64,000 nucleotides of DNA, from the NCBI RefSeq assembly GCF_007474535.1, contig NZ_VKNW01000008.1, forward strand, positions 172,665 through 236,664, given 5' to 3'. The stretch's first letter is position 1; each line of letters opens with the position of its first letter. The translations under genes and the position numbers were made by a program. Under the pieces are notes generated by a model that was given only the letters and a program-made list of their open reading frames with translations, did not search any database and was not told where the DNA came from. Positions 42,982-51,896 of the stretch are shown here, piece by piece. Source of the stretch: Chryseobacterium echinoideorum (lineage in GTDB: Bacteria > Bacteroidota > Bacteroidia > Flavobacteriales > Weeksellaceae).

Positions 42982-43162
42982 ACTTTTTAATTGTTGTACA
43001 AAGATAAACATTTCAGTGCATGTTTTGGCATAATCAACTTTGACGGTAAAATGAATTAAATAAAATTGAAGACTTTCACTTTGCTTAATTTTGAGAAATT
43101 TTAACCTGTTTTTTGTTTTTAAGTTAAAAAATAAATTTACCACATTTTCGTACATTAGCGCA

Positions 43163-44083
43163 GTGAAAGCGAAAAATTTGATTTCTGTAGTAGGTCCGAC
43201 CGGAATCGGAAAAACCAAACTGGCAATAGAATTGGCTAAATATTTTAAGACTGAAATTATTTCGTGCGATTCGCGTCAGTTTTTTAGAGAAATGAAAATT
43301 GGTACTGCGTCTCCTTCGGAACAGGAATTAGCCCAAGCACAACATCATTTTATCGGCAATCTCTCGGTAGAAGAATATTATTCTATCGGGCAATTTGAAA
43401 CTGATGCTCTGAAAAAACTTGATGAACTTTTCGAACAACATGATTTTGCCATTCTTGTCGGGGGAAGCATGATGTATGAAAAGGCGGTAATTGAAGGGTT
43501 GAATGACCTGCCGGAAGCGAACGAAGAAAATCAGAGAAAATTACAGGAAATTTTACAGACAGAGGGTATTGAGAAGCTTCAGGAAATTTTAAAAGACCTT
43601 GATCCTGAATATTTTAAGGTGGTTGATTTTTATAATTACAGAAGGCTTTTGCGCGCTATTGATATCATTTGGCAAACCGGGAAAAAATATTCTGAGCAGA
43701 TTGCTGTTTCTCAGGATTCCAGAGATTTTAATGTCATCAGAATTGGAATTGAAGCTCCCAGAGAAGAATTGTATGATAGAATTAACCGAAGAGTAGATCT
43801 TATGATAGAAAACGGACTTATGGAAGAAGTAAAAAGTCTTGAGAAGTTTAAAAATTTTACGGCTTTGAAAACTGTTGGTTATTCAGAACTTTTTAAATAT
43901 TTTGAGGGAGAGTGGGATTTGGATTTTGCAGTTTCTGAAATTAAAAAAAACAGTCGCAGATACGCAAAACGTCAGCTGACATGGTATAGAAAATCTGATG
44001 ATATTTATTATTTGTCACTGGGTTATTCTGAAAATGATTTCAGGAATTTATTAGAATATATTCAGCAGAAAACTAAAGTATAA
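43163..44083 (+). CDS. miaA: tRNA dimethylallyltransferase
   Basis: MiaA adds a dimethylallyl group from DMAPP to A37 of tRNAs reading UNN codons. The frame begins with a TTG at 43091, but homology starts at the GTG at 43163 (VKAKNLISVVGPTGIGKTKLAIE), giving 306 residues. Visible motifs are the P-loop GPTGIGKT, DSRQFFREMKIGTASP, HHFIGNLSVEEYYSIGQF, and VGGSMMYEKAVIEGL, then the insertion domain with NYRRLLRAIDIIWQTG. It uses the isoprenoid product that mvaD (11455) helps make. Divergent from yicC. Confidence 0.94.
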   Translation: MKAKNLISVVGPTGIGKTKLAIELAKYFKTEIISCDSRQFFREMKIGTASPSEQELAQAQHHFIGNLSVEEYYSIGQFETDALKKLDELFEQHDFAILVGGSMMYEKAVIEGLNDLPEANEENQRKLQEILQTEGIEKLQEILKDLDPEYFKVVDFYNYRRLLRAIDIIWQTGKKYSEQIAVSQDSRDFNVIRIGIEAPREELYDRINRRVDLMIENGLMEEVKSLEKFKNFTALKTVGYSELFKYFEGEWDLDFAVSEIKKNSRRYAKRQLTWYRKSDDIYYLSLGYSENDFRNLLEYIQQKTKV

Positions 44084-44089
44084 TACAAA

Positions 44090-44115
44090 AAAAGTCCTCT
44101 TTTCGGAGGACTTTT
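44090..44115. terminator. Bidirectional terminator between miaA and transketolase
   Basis: The stem AAAAGTCCTC (44090-44099) pairs with GAGGACTTTT (44106-44115) around a 6-base loop, with A- and T-tracts on the two sides. It serves miaA on the plus strand and the convergent transketolase subunit on the minus strand. Confidence 0.8.
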
Positions 44116-44142
44116 ATAGTTTATTGAATCAGAGAATCAGAA

Positions 44143-45087
44143 TTAAGCTAAAATTCTTTTTACAGCTTCTTTTACAGCGGCTGCATCAATTTTATATTTT
44201 TTCATCAATTCTGCAGGAGTTGCAGATTCTCCAAAAGTATCATTTACCGCAACAAATTCCTGTCTTGTCGGTCTTTTTCTTGCCAACATCCCTGCAACAG
44301 ATTCTCCCAGACCCCCAAGATAATTGTGTTCTTCGGCAGTTACAATTTTCCCGGTTTTTTCAACAGACTTCAAAATGATTTCTTCATCTAGAGGTTTAAT
44401 TGTATGGATATTAATAACTTCACAAGAGATTCCTTCTTTTTCCAGTTCGTCTGCAGCAACCAGAGATTCCCAAACTAAGTGACCGGTTGCCACAATAGTT
44501 ACATCCGTTCCTTCCTGAAGCATGATTCCTTTTCCGATTTCGAAAGGCATATCTTCCGGAATAAAAACAGGAACAGTTGGTCTTCCGAATCTTAAATAAA
44601 CCGGACCATGATGGTCTGCAATAGCAAGTGTTGCAGCTTTGGTTTGGTTGTAATCACAAGGATTAATTACGGTCATTCCCGGAAGCATTTTCATCATTCC
44701 GATATCTTCTAAAACCTGATGCGTTGCTCCGTCTTCACCTAAAGTAAGACCAGCATGAGAAGCACAGATTTTCACATTTTTATCTGAGTATGCAATTGAC
44801 TGACGAATCTGGTCATACACTCTTGAAGTAGAAAAGTTGGCAAAAGTTCCTGTGAAAGGAATTTTTCCAGCAATGCTTAACCCTGCAGCAATCCCCATCA
44901 TGTTGGCTTCTGCGATACCTACCTGATAAAACCTTTCAGGAGCTTTTTCGATGAATTTTTCCATTTTTAAAGAACCGATAAGGTCAGCACAAAGCGCAAC
45001 AACATTTGGGTTTTTATCTGCTAATTCTGCTAATCCGGCTCCGAAACCAGAACGTGTATCTTTTTTTTCTGTATATGTATATTTCAT
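44143..45087 (-). CDS. Transketolase, C-terminal subunit
   Basis: The 314-aa protein holds the pyrimidine-binding and C-terminal domains of a split transketolase, which transfers two-carbon units in the non-oxidative pentose phosphate pathway. Visible are [33 protein letters not shown] with the catalytic Glu, [32 protein letters not shown], and [17 protein letters not shown]. The N-terminal, thiamine-binding half is encoded upstream at 45175, 87 bases away on the same strand. The two-gene arrangement is common in archaea and some bacteria; each half is a normal length. Confidence 0.92.
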   Translation of the reverse strand: MKYTYTEKKDTRSGFGAGLAELADKNPNVVALCADLIGSLKMEKFIEKAPERFYQVGIAEANMMGIAAGLSIAGKIPFTGTFANFSTSRVYDQIRQSIAYSDKNVKICASHAGLTLGEDGATHQVLEDIGMMKMLPGMTVINPCDYNQTKAATLAIADHHGPVYLRFGRPTVPVFIPEDMPFEIGKGIMLQEGTDVTIVATGHLVWESLVAADELEKEGISCEVINIHTIKPLDEEIILKSVEKTGKIVTAEEHNYLGGLGESVAGMLARKRPTRQEFVAVNDTFGESATPAELMKKYKIDAAAVKEAVKRILA

Positions 45088-45174
45088 GAGAATTCTAAAA
45101 TTTATTATTGATTAATGATGTTTGATAATTGATGTAGAGAAATATCATTGATCAATTATCACTGATCATTTCGT

Positions 45175-46026
45175 TTAATAATCTGCCGGAGCTTCTAAGT
45201 ATAACTGTTTGAAAGCGGTATCCAATTGATCGTCATTAGGCGCTTTTCCGTGCCATGCGTGAGTTCCCATCATAAAATCTACACCGTTCCCCATCTCAGT
45301 ATGAAGAATAATCGCAACAGGTTTTCCTTTTCCGGTTTCAGATTTTGCTAATTCTAAAATAGCAATTACCGCTTCGAGATCGTTTCCTTTTTTCTCCTCT
45401 AAGACCGTCCATCCGAAAGCTTCCAATTTAGCGTGAAGATTTCCTAGGGAAAGCACATTTTCTGTGCTTCCGTCGATTTGTTGTCCGTTATAATCTATGG
45501 TAGAGATAATATTGTCAACTTTTTTGGCAGCAGCATACATCAAAGCTTCCCAGATTTGACCTTCCTGCAATTCCCCATCACCGTGAAGGGTGTAAACTAA
45601 AGAAGTGTCACCATCCAGTTTTTTTCCTTCAGCAACACCCAAAGCAACAGAAAGTCCCTGTCCTAAAGATCCTGAAGCGATTCTTACTCCAGGCAAACCT
45701 TCGTGAGTAGTTGGGTGACCTTGTAATCTTGAGTCTAATTTTCTGAAAGTTCTCAATTCATCCACAGGAAAGAAGTTGAATCTTGCCAAAGTAGAATAGA
45801 AAACCGGAGAGATATGTCCGTTGGAAAGATAGAAGTGGTCTTCATTTTTCCCTTCCATAGTAAATGGAAGATTGTATTTCATTACTTTGCCGTAAAGTGC
45901 TGTGAAATACTCTGTACATCCTAAACTTCCACCGGGATGACCGGAGTTTACAGCATGAACCATTCTTAAAATGTCTCTTCTGATTTGCGTAGTAAGAGAT
46001 TTCAGCTCTTCAATACTTTTACTCAT
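45175..46026 (-). CDS. Transketolase, N-terminal subunit
   Basis: The 283-aa protein is the thiamine-diphosphate-binding half of the split transketolase. It shows the LRMVHAVNSGHPGGSLGCTEY entry motif with two His/Gly positions, GHISPVFYSTL, GSLGQGLSVALGVAEGKK, and the ThDP/magnesium motif LHGDGELQEGQIWEALMYA, ending IDYNGQQIDGST. It must pair with the C-terminal subunit encoded next to it. The intergenic gap of 87 bases has no strong hairpin, so cotranscription is likely. Confidence 0.93.
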   Translation of the reverse strand: MSKSIEELKSLTTQIRRDILRMVHAVNSGHPGGSLGCTEYFTALYGKVMKYNLPFTMEGKNEDHFYLSNGHISPVFYSTLARFNFFPVDELRTFRKLDSRLQGHPTTHEGLPGVRIASGSLGQGLSVALGVAEGKKLDGDTSLVYTLHGDGELQEGQIWEALMYAAAKKVDNIISTIDYNGQQIDGSTENVLSLGNLHAKLEAFGWTVLEEKKGNDLEAVIAILELAKSETGKGKPVAIILHTEMGNGVDFMMGTHAWHGKAPNDDQLDTAFKQLYLEAPADY

Positions 46027-46084
46027 TTTGATAGATTTATTTGCGTGCGAATTTACAATTTTTTGATGGTTTACGGAAATGTAA

Positions 46085-46111
46085 AAAATCCGGTTGTTGA
46101 AGCCGGATTTT
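46085..46111 (-). terminator. Terminator of the GIY-YIG protein gene
   Basis: The stem AAAATCCGG (46085-46093) pairs with CCGGATTTT (46103-46111) around a 9-base loop. The A-tract toward lower coordinates places its T-tract on the minus strand, 29 bases after the stop codon at 46140 and 58 bases before the transketolase start. Confidence 0.8.
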
Positions 46112-46139
46112 GTGTTAATAAATTAATATTTTATTATTT

Positions 46140-46985
46140 TCAAATTAATAAATTAGTTTCTAAACTTTTAAGAATTCTTCCATCCTCGGTTTTCCATTCT
46201 GTTAAACCATTAGCATTTCTTCCCATTACTATAGCTGCAGCATAAGATGGACTTGAAAAAATAAAGTCTTCAGTAAATTGATTATTCACAATTATTTCTT
46301 TTTTTAATAACTCTTCCCTGAAGTTTTTAAAAGAATTTGATAATGATGGTGTAACTGAATCGGCTACTTTTGATCCTTTTAGAACCAGAAATCCTTCAGA
46401 TGTTTGTTCTCCTGTAGCCTCGCAACCTCTTGCAGATGTAATGTATAAAATTTCTTTGTTTTTTGAAGATTGGGAATTTTCTCTTTTATCTTCAAAAACT
46501 TTGTGACCAAGGGTATTAACTAATAGAAATATATAATTTAGAAACTCTTCAATTTCAGCTCGGTCAGATTCTGAAATTGAAGATTGGGTAGGTATACATC
46601 CGTTTTCTAAAATATATCTGTTAGTTTTTGTTGCAGTTTCATGAAGTCTATTTTCGAGGTACTTAATATGTGCTTTATTCAGATTCTCGTCTTTACTTGT
46701 AAATACAATTGCTTCATTCCAAAAGTCTTTACTGGAAAGGTGTTGATTTAATCTATTAAAAACATTTTCTGCTTCCCCAATGTAAACTAAATCTTTATTA
46801 CTGTCATTTTTTCCTAATAACAGATAAACTCCTGTAGACATTAAATCTTTTCGATCAACACAATCTTTAATTTTTATTCTAGGGATTTTATATGCTTTAC
46901 CCGTCCAGTTTGATAATTCGCAGGACATTCTTCCATTTGGATCACCGTCTATTAGAAATATTTTAATTGTTTTACCGAAAGCCAT
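46140..46985 (-). CDS. GIY-YIG nuclease family protein with DUF4357 domain
   Basis: The 281-aa protein has a GIY-YIG nuclease-like module at about 50-140 (GVYLLLGKNDSNKDLVYIGEAENVFNRLNQHL, with the GVY and YIG triads and the Arg after them) and a C-terminal DUF4357 domain (SFKNFREELLKKEII, SPSYAAAIVMGRNANGLTEWKTEDGR). The first ~45 residues form an extra N-terminal segment. Such two-domain proteins are frequent in bacteria and are sometimes near defence or restriction genes, but no such genes are adjacent here. Whether it cuts DNA is unproven. Confidence 0.87.
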   Translation of the reverse strand: MAFGKTIKIFLIDGDPNGRMSCELSNWTGKAYKIPRIKIKDCVDRKDLMSTGVYLLLGKNDSNKDLVYIGEAENVFNRLNQHLSSKDFWNEAIVFTSKDENLNKAHIKYLENRLHETATKTNRYILENGCIPTQSSISESDRAEIEEFLNYIFLLVNTLGHKVFEDKRENSQSSKNKEILYITSARGCEATGEQTSEGFLVLKGSKVADSVTPSLSNSFKNFREELLKKEIIVNNQFTEDFIFSSPSYAAAIVMGRNANGLTEWKTEDGRILKSLETNLLI

Positions 46986-47070
46986 TATTTAATTTTTTTA
47001 AAATATAAAGTTTTGCTTTTAGCAATAATACTTTATGAAATAACCTAAAAAGTTCTTTGATAACGATAAT

Positions 47071-48645
47071 TTATACTACCTTCAAATAATTCTTATTTTT
47101 AACCAGCCACAATCCTATAAAAGTCAGGAGTCCGTTCAGAATAATCAATTCTACACCGATTCTGTAATTAGTGGTTTCGGTTACGGTATAATTAATCAAA
47201 TACGTTAAAACAGGAGCAAGAAGCGTCACTACAAGAATTGAATATTTTCTCGAAATTTTAAATTTGGTAAAAATTCCAAAAGCAAAAAGTCCTAAAAGTG
47301 GTCCGTACGTGTAACCGGCAACTTCCATAATTAGATAAACAATAGATTTATCATTTAATGCTTTAAAAACCATAATTAAAAGAAAGAAAATAGCTGTAAA
47401 AGTTAAGTGAACTTTCATTCTCAGGCGTTTTTTCTGTTTTTCTGTTTTCTTTTTGTCTTCATTAAGATTTAATAAATCTACGCAGTACGAACTGGTAACG
47501 GCGGTTAAAGCTCCGTCTGCAGAAGGGAAAAGTGCAGAAATAAGCCCGATAATAAAAATTACAGAAATTGCCATTGGGAAATATCCGTTCAACGATAAAG
47601 CAGGGAATAAATCGTCTCCCATAATATTGGTAACATTGCCCGAAGCATCTTTGAATCCGAAAACATTAGAAACAACCTCTTTTCCGTCTACAATATTGGT
47701 GATTTGAGCATAACCCGCTCCATTTTGCAAGGCAAAAAGATAGAGTAGACCACCCAAAAACAAGAAAGCAAGATTTACAATAAGTAAAGTTCCGGCAAAA
47801 GTGAGCATATTTTTCTTAGAATTCTGAAGATTATCAACCGAAATATTTTTCTGCATCATTTCCTGATCAAGCCCGGTCATCGCAATAGTAATGAACATTC
47901 CACCTAAAATGGTTTTCAGAAAAAATGTTTTTGAATTAGGATCTAAATTGATGAAATGAGTATAATTTTTCTGCTCTAAAATCGTGTACGCTTCACCAAA
48001 AGATAAATTCAAATTAGATAAAATATAAACGATGCAGGCAATCAAACTGATTATCATAAAAGATGTCTGCAAAGTATCGGTAATAACAATGGTTTTAACC
48101 CCGCCTTCAAAAGTGTATAAAAGCACCATCAGTAAAAGCACCAATGCAGTCAGCCAAAACGGAACTCCCAATGCTTCCAGTAAAAATATCTGTAAAACAT
48201 TCACAACCAGATACAACCTTGCTGTAGCGCCAATTGCTCTTGAAACAATGAAAAATACCGAACCGATTTTGTGCGCTTCAACATTGAATCTCTTCCCTAA
48301 ATAAGTGTAAATTGAAGTGAGATTCATCTTATAATAAAGCGGAAGAAGGATGGCAGCAACAATAAAATAACCGATGAAAAAACCGATCACCATCATATAA
48401 TATTCAAACCCTCCGAAAATATATTCACTTCCTGTCATTTTTCCGACAGTTCCCGGAACGGAAATAAAAGTAACCCCGCTTAAGCTGGTTCCGATCATTC
48501 CGAAAGCAACGAGCCACCATTTACTTTTTTTATTTCCAATAAAAAAGGATTGGTTATCAGCGTTTCGGCTTGTGAAGTACGAGATGACCAAAAGCCCGAT
48601 GAAATATATAAAAACAAATAGCAAAAGGATTGTTCCTGAATTCAT
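47071..48645 (-). CDS. Sodium:solute symporter family protein
   Basis: The 524-aa membrane protein has about 13 helices with the SSF signatures: FFIGNKKSKWWLVAFGMIGTSLSGVTFISVPG, SRAIGATARLYLVVNVLQIF, and GLISALFPSADGALTAVTSSYCVDLLN with the sodium-site serines. It couples sodium flux to uptake of a solute such as a sugar, inositol, proline or sialic acid; the substrate cannot be read from sequence. No pathway genes are next to it. It ends 85 bases from the GIY-YIG gene on the same strand. Confidence 0.9.
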   Translation of the reverse strand: MNSGTILLLFVFIYFIGLLVISYFTSRNADNQSFFIGNKKSKWWLVAFGMIGTSLSGVTFISVPGTVGKMTGSEYIFGGFEYYMMVIGFFIGYFIVAAILLPLYYKMNLTSIYTYLGKRFNVEAHKIGSVFFIVSRAIGATARLYLVVNVLQIFLLEALGVPFWLTALVLLLMVLLYTFEGGVKTIVITDTLQTSFMIISLIACIVYILSNLNLSFGEAYTILEQKNYTHFINLDPNSKTFFLKTILGGMFITIAMTGLDQEMMQKNISVDNLQNSKKNMLTFAGTLLIVNLAFLFLGGLLYLFALQNGAGYAQITNIVDGKEVVSNVFGFKDASGNVTNIMGDDLFPALSLNGYFPMAISVIFIIGLISALFPSADGALTAVTSSYCVDLLNLNEDKKKTEKQKKRLRMKVHLTFTAIFFLLIMVFKALNDKSIVYLIMEVAGYTYGPLLGLFAFGIFTKFKISRKYSILVVTLLAPVLTYLINYTVTETTNYRIGVELIILNGLLTFIGLWLVKNKNYLKVV

Positions 48646-48784
48646 GCTTACAAATAATTTTCAGCAAATATAGTTTTTTTTCAAATGTAGCTGGATGTTG
48701 GATGTTTGATGATGGAAGTTTTTGGAATTTAATTCGAAATTAAAATCCGCAAAGAAAAAATTAAAAAGTGATTGAAAAAAATTA

Positions 48785-48893
48785 GCCACGAACACACAAA
48801 TTTTGCTAAAGAAATTAGACATTAAATTCGTGTATTTGTGGCAATGATAACAGATATTCCTCAATCATCTGTGAAAATCTGTATTATCTGTGG
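48785..48893. repeat. Degenerate intergenic repeat element
   Basis: This lies within the 285-base gap between the symporter gene and the GNAT gene. GCCACGAACACACAAAT (48785-48801) and ATTCGTGTATTTGTGGC (48826-48842) are inverted copies with three mismatches. They are followed by three direct copies of the motif ATCTGT (48864-48893) in which the flanking bases also repeat. This resembles the short dispersed intergenic repeats of flavobacterial genomes. No coding potential is seen in the gap. Confidence 0.5.
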
Positions 48894-48930
48894 GAAACGA
48901 CATCAAGCGTCGAGCTTCCATCACTCAACA

Positions 48931-49212
48931 CTATAGAACATCCTGCAAATCTTCATTTTTCTGGAAAGTAGCTTTTGCAAACGGACAGAGAGGAATGATT
49001 TTTTTGTTGTTTTTTCTTGCAAATTCTACTGCTTTAATCAGCATTTCTTTTCCGACCCCTTTTCCATTATAGGCTTCTTCCACTTCGGTATGATCTATGA
49101 TAAACCTGTCTTCGCCTGCCCATGTGTAGGTCATGAGTCCGGCTTTGTTTCCGTCGATTGAAGCTTCAAGGCTTCCGTGTTTTTTGTCGTCGTTTTGTTT
49201 TACTTCTATCAT
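48931..49212 (-). CDS. GNAT-like N-acetyltransferase (YidJ/YjdJ type)
   Basis: The 93-aa protein is the short Gcn5-related type: EASIDGNKAGLMTYTWAGEDRFIIDHTEVEEAYNGKGVGKEMLIKAVEFARKNNKKIIPLCPFAKATFQKNEDL. The acetyl-CoA-binding loop GKGVGKEM and the C-terminal PLCPFAKATFQK are diagnostic for the single-domain YidJ family (about 90 residues). The substrate is unknown. It starts 2 bases after the OsmC gene stop, so the two are probably one operon. Confidence 0.88.
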   Translation of the reverse strand: MIEVKQNDDKKHGSLEASIDGNKAGLMTYTWAGEDRFIIDHTEVEEAYNGKGVGKEMLIKAVEFARKNNKKIIPLCPFAKATFQKNEDLQDVL

Positions 49213-49214
49213 TT

Positions 49215-49613
49215 TTAAGAAAATTTTGTTTGAATTTCTATTGGGTTAGTCAGAATTTTATGTATCGGACAGGCATCTGCAATGGCATGAAGCCTTTTCA
49301 ATTGTTCTTCGCTAAGATGGTTTCCGTCAAAACTGATGTTTCTTTTGAAAACTGCAAGTTTCGTTAAAGGGAAATTTTCAAGCTCTACTTCTACATTTAT
49401 TGTCTCTACATCCCATTCTTTTCTGTCGATATACATTCTCAGCGTAGCCGCAGTACAGCTTGCCAAAGAAGTTGCCAGTATTTCAAAAGGGTTAAAACCT
49501 TTATTCTGACCGCCTTTGTCAAGAGGCTCATCGGTAATCAGGTGATTTTCGCCGGCTACAACTTCTGTATAATACTTTGTAGTTCCTAAGCTTGCTTTTA
49601 CAGTTACTGCCAT
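49215..49613 (-). CDS. OsmC family peroxiredoxin-like protein
   Basis: The 132-aa protein has the OsmC/Ohr fold: VTVKASLGTTKYYTEVVAGENHLITDEPLDKGGQNKGFNPFEILATSLASCTAATLRMY, with a first reactive Cys in LASCTAA and a second in ADACPIHKIL. Both cysteines needed for organic hydroperoxide reduction are present. Members detoxify peroxides or act in redox sulfur chemistry. It lies immediately before the GNAT gene on the minus strand. Confidence 0.9.
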   Translation of the reverse strand: MAVTVKASLGTTKYYTEVVAGENHLITDEPLDKGGQNKGFNPFEILATSLASCTAATLRMYIDRKEWDVETINVEVELENFPLTKLAVFKRNISFDGNHLSEEQLKRLHAIADACPIHKILTNPIEIQTKFS

Positions 49614-49751
49614 TCGTTTGATAAAGATTTTTATTTCAATAAAAATAATTTCCTGAAAAATAGAAATCAGGTTGTCACTATCAGAAATAAATTATCAGAT
49701 TTCTAAAATACATAATAATTTTGACTTTATAATTTAAGAGAAAATCAAAAA

Positions 49752-51197
49752 TTATTTTAAAGGAATATTGGCTAAAATATCTTTAGTGAACTCCCAGAAT
49801 TTCTGTGTCGAAGAAATACTTGCTTTTTCATCCGGTGAATGAGCTCCTCTGATGGTCGGTCCAAAGCTTACCATTTCCATTTCAGGATAATTGGCTCCGA
49901 TGATTCCGCACTCCAAACCTGCGTGACAGGCAACTACATGAGGTTTTTCGTTAAATTTTTCAGTGTAAATCTTTTCCATAAGCTGAACGATTGCGGAGCC
50001 GGGTTTAGGCTTCCATCCGGGATATGAACCGCTGAGTTCTACATTCATTCCGGCTAATTCTGCTACTGATTTGAGTTGCTCAGCTACTGAATTTTTTGAA
50101 GATTCTACCGAAGATCTTGATAGGTTTAAAATTTTTAAATCACCATTTTTAAGATCAACTCTTGCGACATTGTTGGACGCTTCAACCAGATCAGCAACAT
50201 CGGGACTCATTCTGTATACGCCGTTGTGCAGAGATTTGAGTGTTAAAACTATTTTTTTAGAATCTGCTTCAGATACTGCTTTTTCTGTATTGCTTGTGTG
50301 TTCTATATTGATTTGAAGTCCGGGTTCTACAGAAGCAAATTCTTCAAGAATTTCTTTCTTTAATCCATTGGTTACGTTTTCAATAAACTCATTGGCATTT
50401 CTCACAGAAATGATGGCAAAAGCTTCTCTCGGGATGGCATTTCTAAGACTTCCGCCATCAATAGAAATCAATTGGATGTTTTGATTATTCAATCCTTCAT
50501 ATAAAAATCTTCCTAAAATAATGTTGGAATTTCCAAATCCTTTATGGATATCCATTCCGGAATGACCACCCTGCAAACCTTTTATCTCAATTCTTATCAA
50601 CTGTCCTTTTGCTTCTTCTAACTCATAGGACTGGGTTATCGTTACATCAACTCCACCGGCACAGCCAATATCAATTTCATCATCTTCTTCGGTATCAAGA
50701 TTGAGTAAAATCTGACCGGTTAATTGTCCTGGTTTCAATCCTAATGCTCCGGTCATCCCCGTTTCTTCATCAATGGTAAATAAAGCTTCCAAATCAGGAT
50801 GAGGAATGTCTTTACTTTCTAAAACCGACATAATGGTTGCCACGCCTAAGCCGTTGTCCGCTCCCAAAGTAGTTCCTTTTGCCTTTACCCAGTCACCGTC
50901 TATTTCCATTTGAATTCCCTGAGTTTCAAAATCGAAGTTTACATCATTATTTTTTTGGCAGACCATATCCAGATGCGACTGCATGACAATAGATTGGCGG
51001 TTTTCCATTCCGGGAGTTGCCGGTTTCCTGATGATAACATTTCCTGTATCATCAACAGCGGTTTCGAGTCCTAGATTTTCACCAAATTCTTTGATAAATG
51101 CAATTACTTTTTCTTCTTTTTTTGAAGGTCTCGGAACGGCATTCAGTTTAGAAAAATTCTTCCAGATAATCTGAGGTTCTATGTTGGATAATTCCAT
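49752..51197 (-). CDS. pepD: Aminoacyl-histidine dipeptidase (M20)
   Basis: PepD hydrolyses Xaa-His dipeptides such as carnosine. The 481-aa metallopeptidase shows the M20 zinc ligands and catalytic residues in QSHLDMVCQKN, GTTLGADNGLGVA, TIDEETGMTGALGL, NLDTEEDDEIDIGCAGG, and VACHAGLECGIIG, followed by SFGPTIRGAHSPDE. Its length matches the family, larger than plain M20 dipeptidases because of the lid domain. A TAAATTTG box (51222-51215) precedes it. It is downstream of the lipoprotein gene, beyond that gene's terminator. Confidence 0.95.
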   Translation of the reverse strand: MELSNIEPQIIWKNFSKLNAVPRPSKKEEKVIAFIKEFGENLGLETAVDDTGNVIIRKPATPGMENRQSIVMQSHLDMVCQKNNDVNFDFETQGIQMEIDGDWVKAKGTTLGADNGLGVATIMSVLESKDIPHPDLEALFTIDEETGMTGALGLKPGQLTGQILLNLDTEEDDEIDIGCAGGVDVTITQSYELEEAKGQLIRIEIKGLQGGHSGMDIHKGFGNSNIILGRFLYEGLNNQNIQLISIDGGSLRNAIPREAFAIISVRNANEFIENVTNGLKKEILEEFASVEPGLQINIEHTSNTEKAVSEADSKKIVLTLKSLHNGVYRMSPDVADLVEASNNVARVDLKNGDLKILNLSRSSVESSKNSVAEQLKSVAELAGMNVELSGSYPGWKPKPGSAIVQLMEKIYTEKFNEKPHVVACHAGLECGIIGANYPEMEMVSFGPTIRGAHSPDEKASISSTQKFWEFTKDILANIPLK

Positions 51198-51236
51198 AAA
51201 AATTTTATTTTTCTCAAATTTACGGATAAAAAAAAT

Positions 51237-51255
51237 GCTCCCGAAATTCAGGAGC
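51237..51255 (-). terminator. Terminator of the lipoprotein gene
   Basis: The stem GCTCCCGA (51237-51244) pairs with TCAGGAGC (51248-51255), one G-T pair, around an AAT loop, with an A-tract toward lower coordinates. It is separated from the stop codon at 51351 by the heptamer array. Confidence 0.75.
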
Positions 51256-51264
51256 TGTATTTTT

Positions 51265-51348
51265 GCTAATTGCTAATTGCTAATTGCTAATTGCTAATTG
51301 CTAATTGCTAATTGCTAATTGCTAATTGCTAATTGCTAATTGCTAATT
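51265..51348 (-). repeat. Twelve-copy GCTAATT tandem heptamer array
   Basis: Exactly twelve uninterrupted GCTAATT units (84 bases) lie between the stop codon of the minus-strand lipoprotein gene (51351-51353) and its terminator. On the transcript the array reads as AATTAGC repeats. The same heptamer occurs twice in the identical position after ahcY (23866-23879). A perfect 7-base repeat of this length should be unstable by slippage. Confidence 0.9.
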
Positions 51349-51350
51349 GC

Positions 51351-51842
51351 TTAACATCCGCATTCGCCGTAAATAGGAATTACGCTTTTGGTTCCGTCCG
51401 GTTTTTCTATCGTTAAGGTGCCTTCAAATAATAACGCCTCTTCGTTTTTTATTTTTTTTCCTTTTACAGATATTTTATAATTTTCGTTTTCGATTTCTTT
51501 AGACAGCTCATCATCGCCTTCCATATCGCTGGATGATATAAGATTCATTGCCATTCTTTTTCCGTCTAGCATCATATAAGCTGTTTTGCCGGCATCATCT
51601 GCATAAATATATTTTTCGTTAAGAAAATCTTCTCTGTTTTTAGAGAAAAAACAAGAGCATTCTTTTATTTCTTTAGGAAAAGAAAATGTTCCGATGGCGA
51701 TAGCCGTATTTTGCAGATTTCCTTTTACAGAATCCTGAACGGTTTGTATGGAGTCTGTTTTTGTTGATTCCGAAATGTTTTCTTTCTCTTTTTTACAGGC
51801 AATCAGCATAAAAGCTGAAAATAAAATGATTAGATATTTCAT
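51351..51842 (-). CDS. Lipoprotein of unknown function
   Basis: The 163-aa protein has a lipobox (FMLIACKK, Cys16), so it should be anchored in a membrane after signal peptidase II. A charged linker (ENISESTKTDSIQTVQD) leads into a small domain with ECSCFFSK, YIYADDAGKTAYMMLDGKRM and the C-terminal IPIYGECGC. Paired cysteines at both ends of this domain could form a disulfide or metal site. I do not recognise the family. The gene ends in an unusual heptamer array followed by a hairpin. Confidence 0.7.
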   Translation of the reverse strand: MKYLIILFSAFMLIACKKEKENISESTKTDSIQTVQDSVKGNLQNTAIAIGTFSFPKEIKECSCFFSKNREDFLNEKYIYADDAGKTAYMMLDGKRMAMNLISSSDMEGDDELSKEIENENYKISVKGKKIKNEEALLFEGTLTIEKPDGTKSVIPIYGECGC

Positions 51843-51896
51843 TGATAAATTTTAAAAAATTTACAGTTTACAAATTGTAAGCCAACAGCTTATTTT

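Noticed and set aside
42982..43218. 79-codon N-terminal extension of yicC
   Set aside because: YicC proteins start at MTGFGR; the extension overlaps the miaA side and a TATCTTTG promoter box lies at 42999-43006.
48661..48864. 67-codon minus-strand ORF in the intergenic repeat
   Set aside because: The sequence is low-complexity and overlaps the inverted repeat; no start context or domain.
51265..51348. Possible CRISPR-like array
   Set aside because: It is a pure heptamer tandem repeat without spacers, and no cas genes are present.
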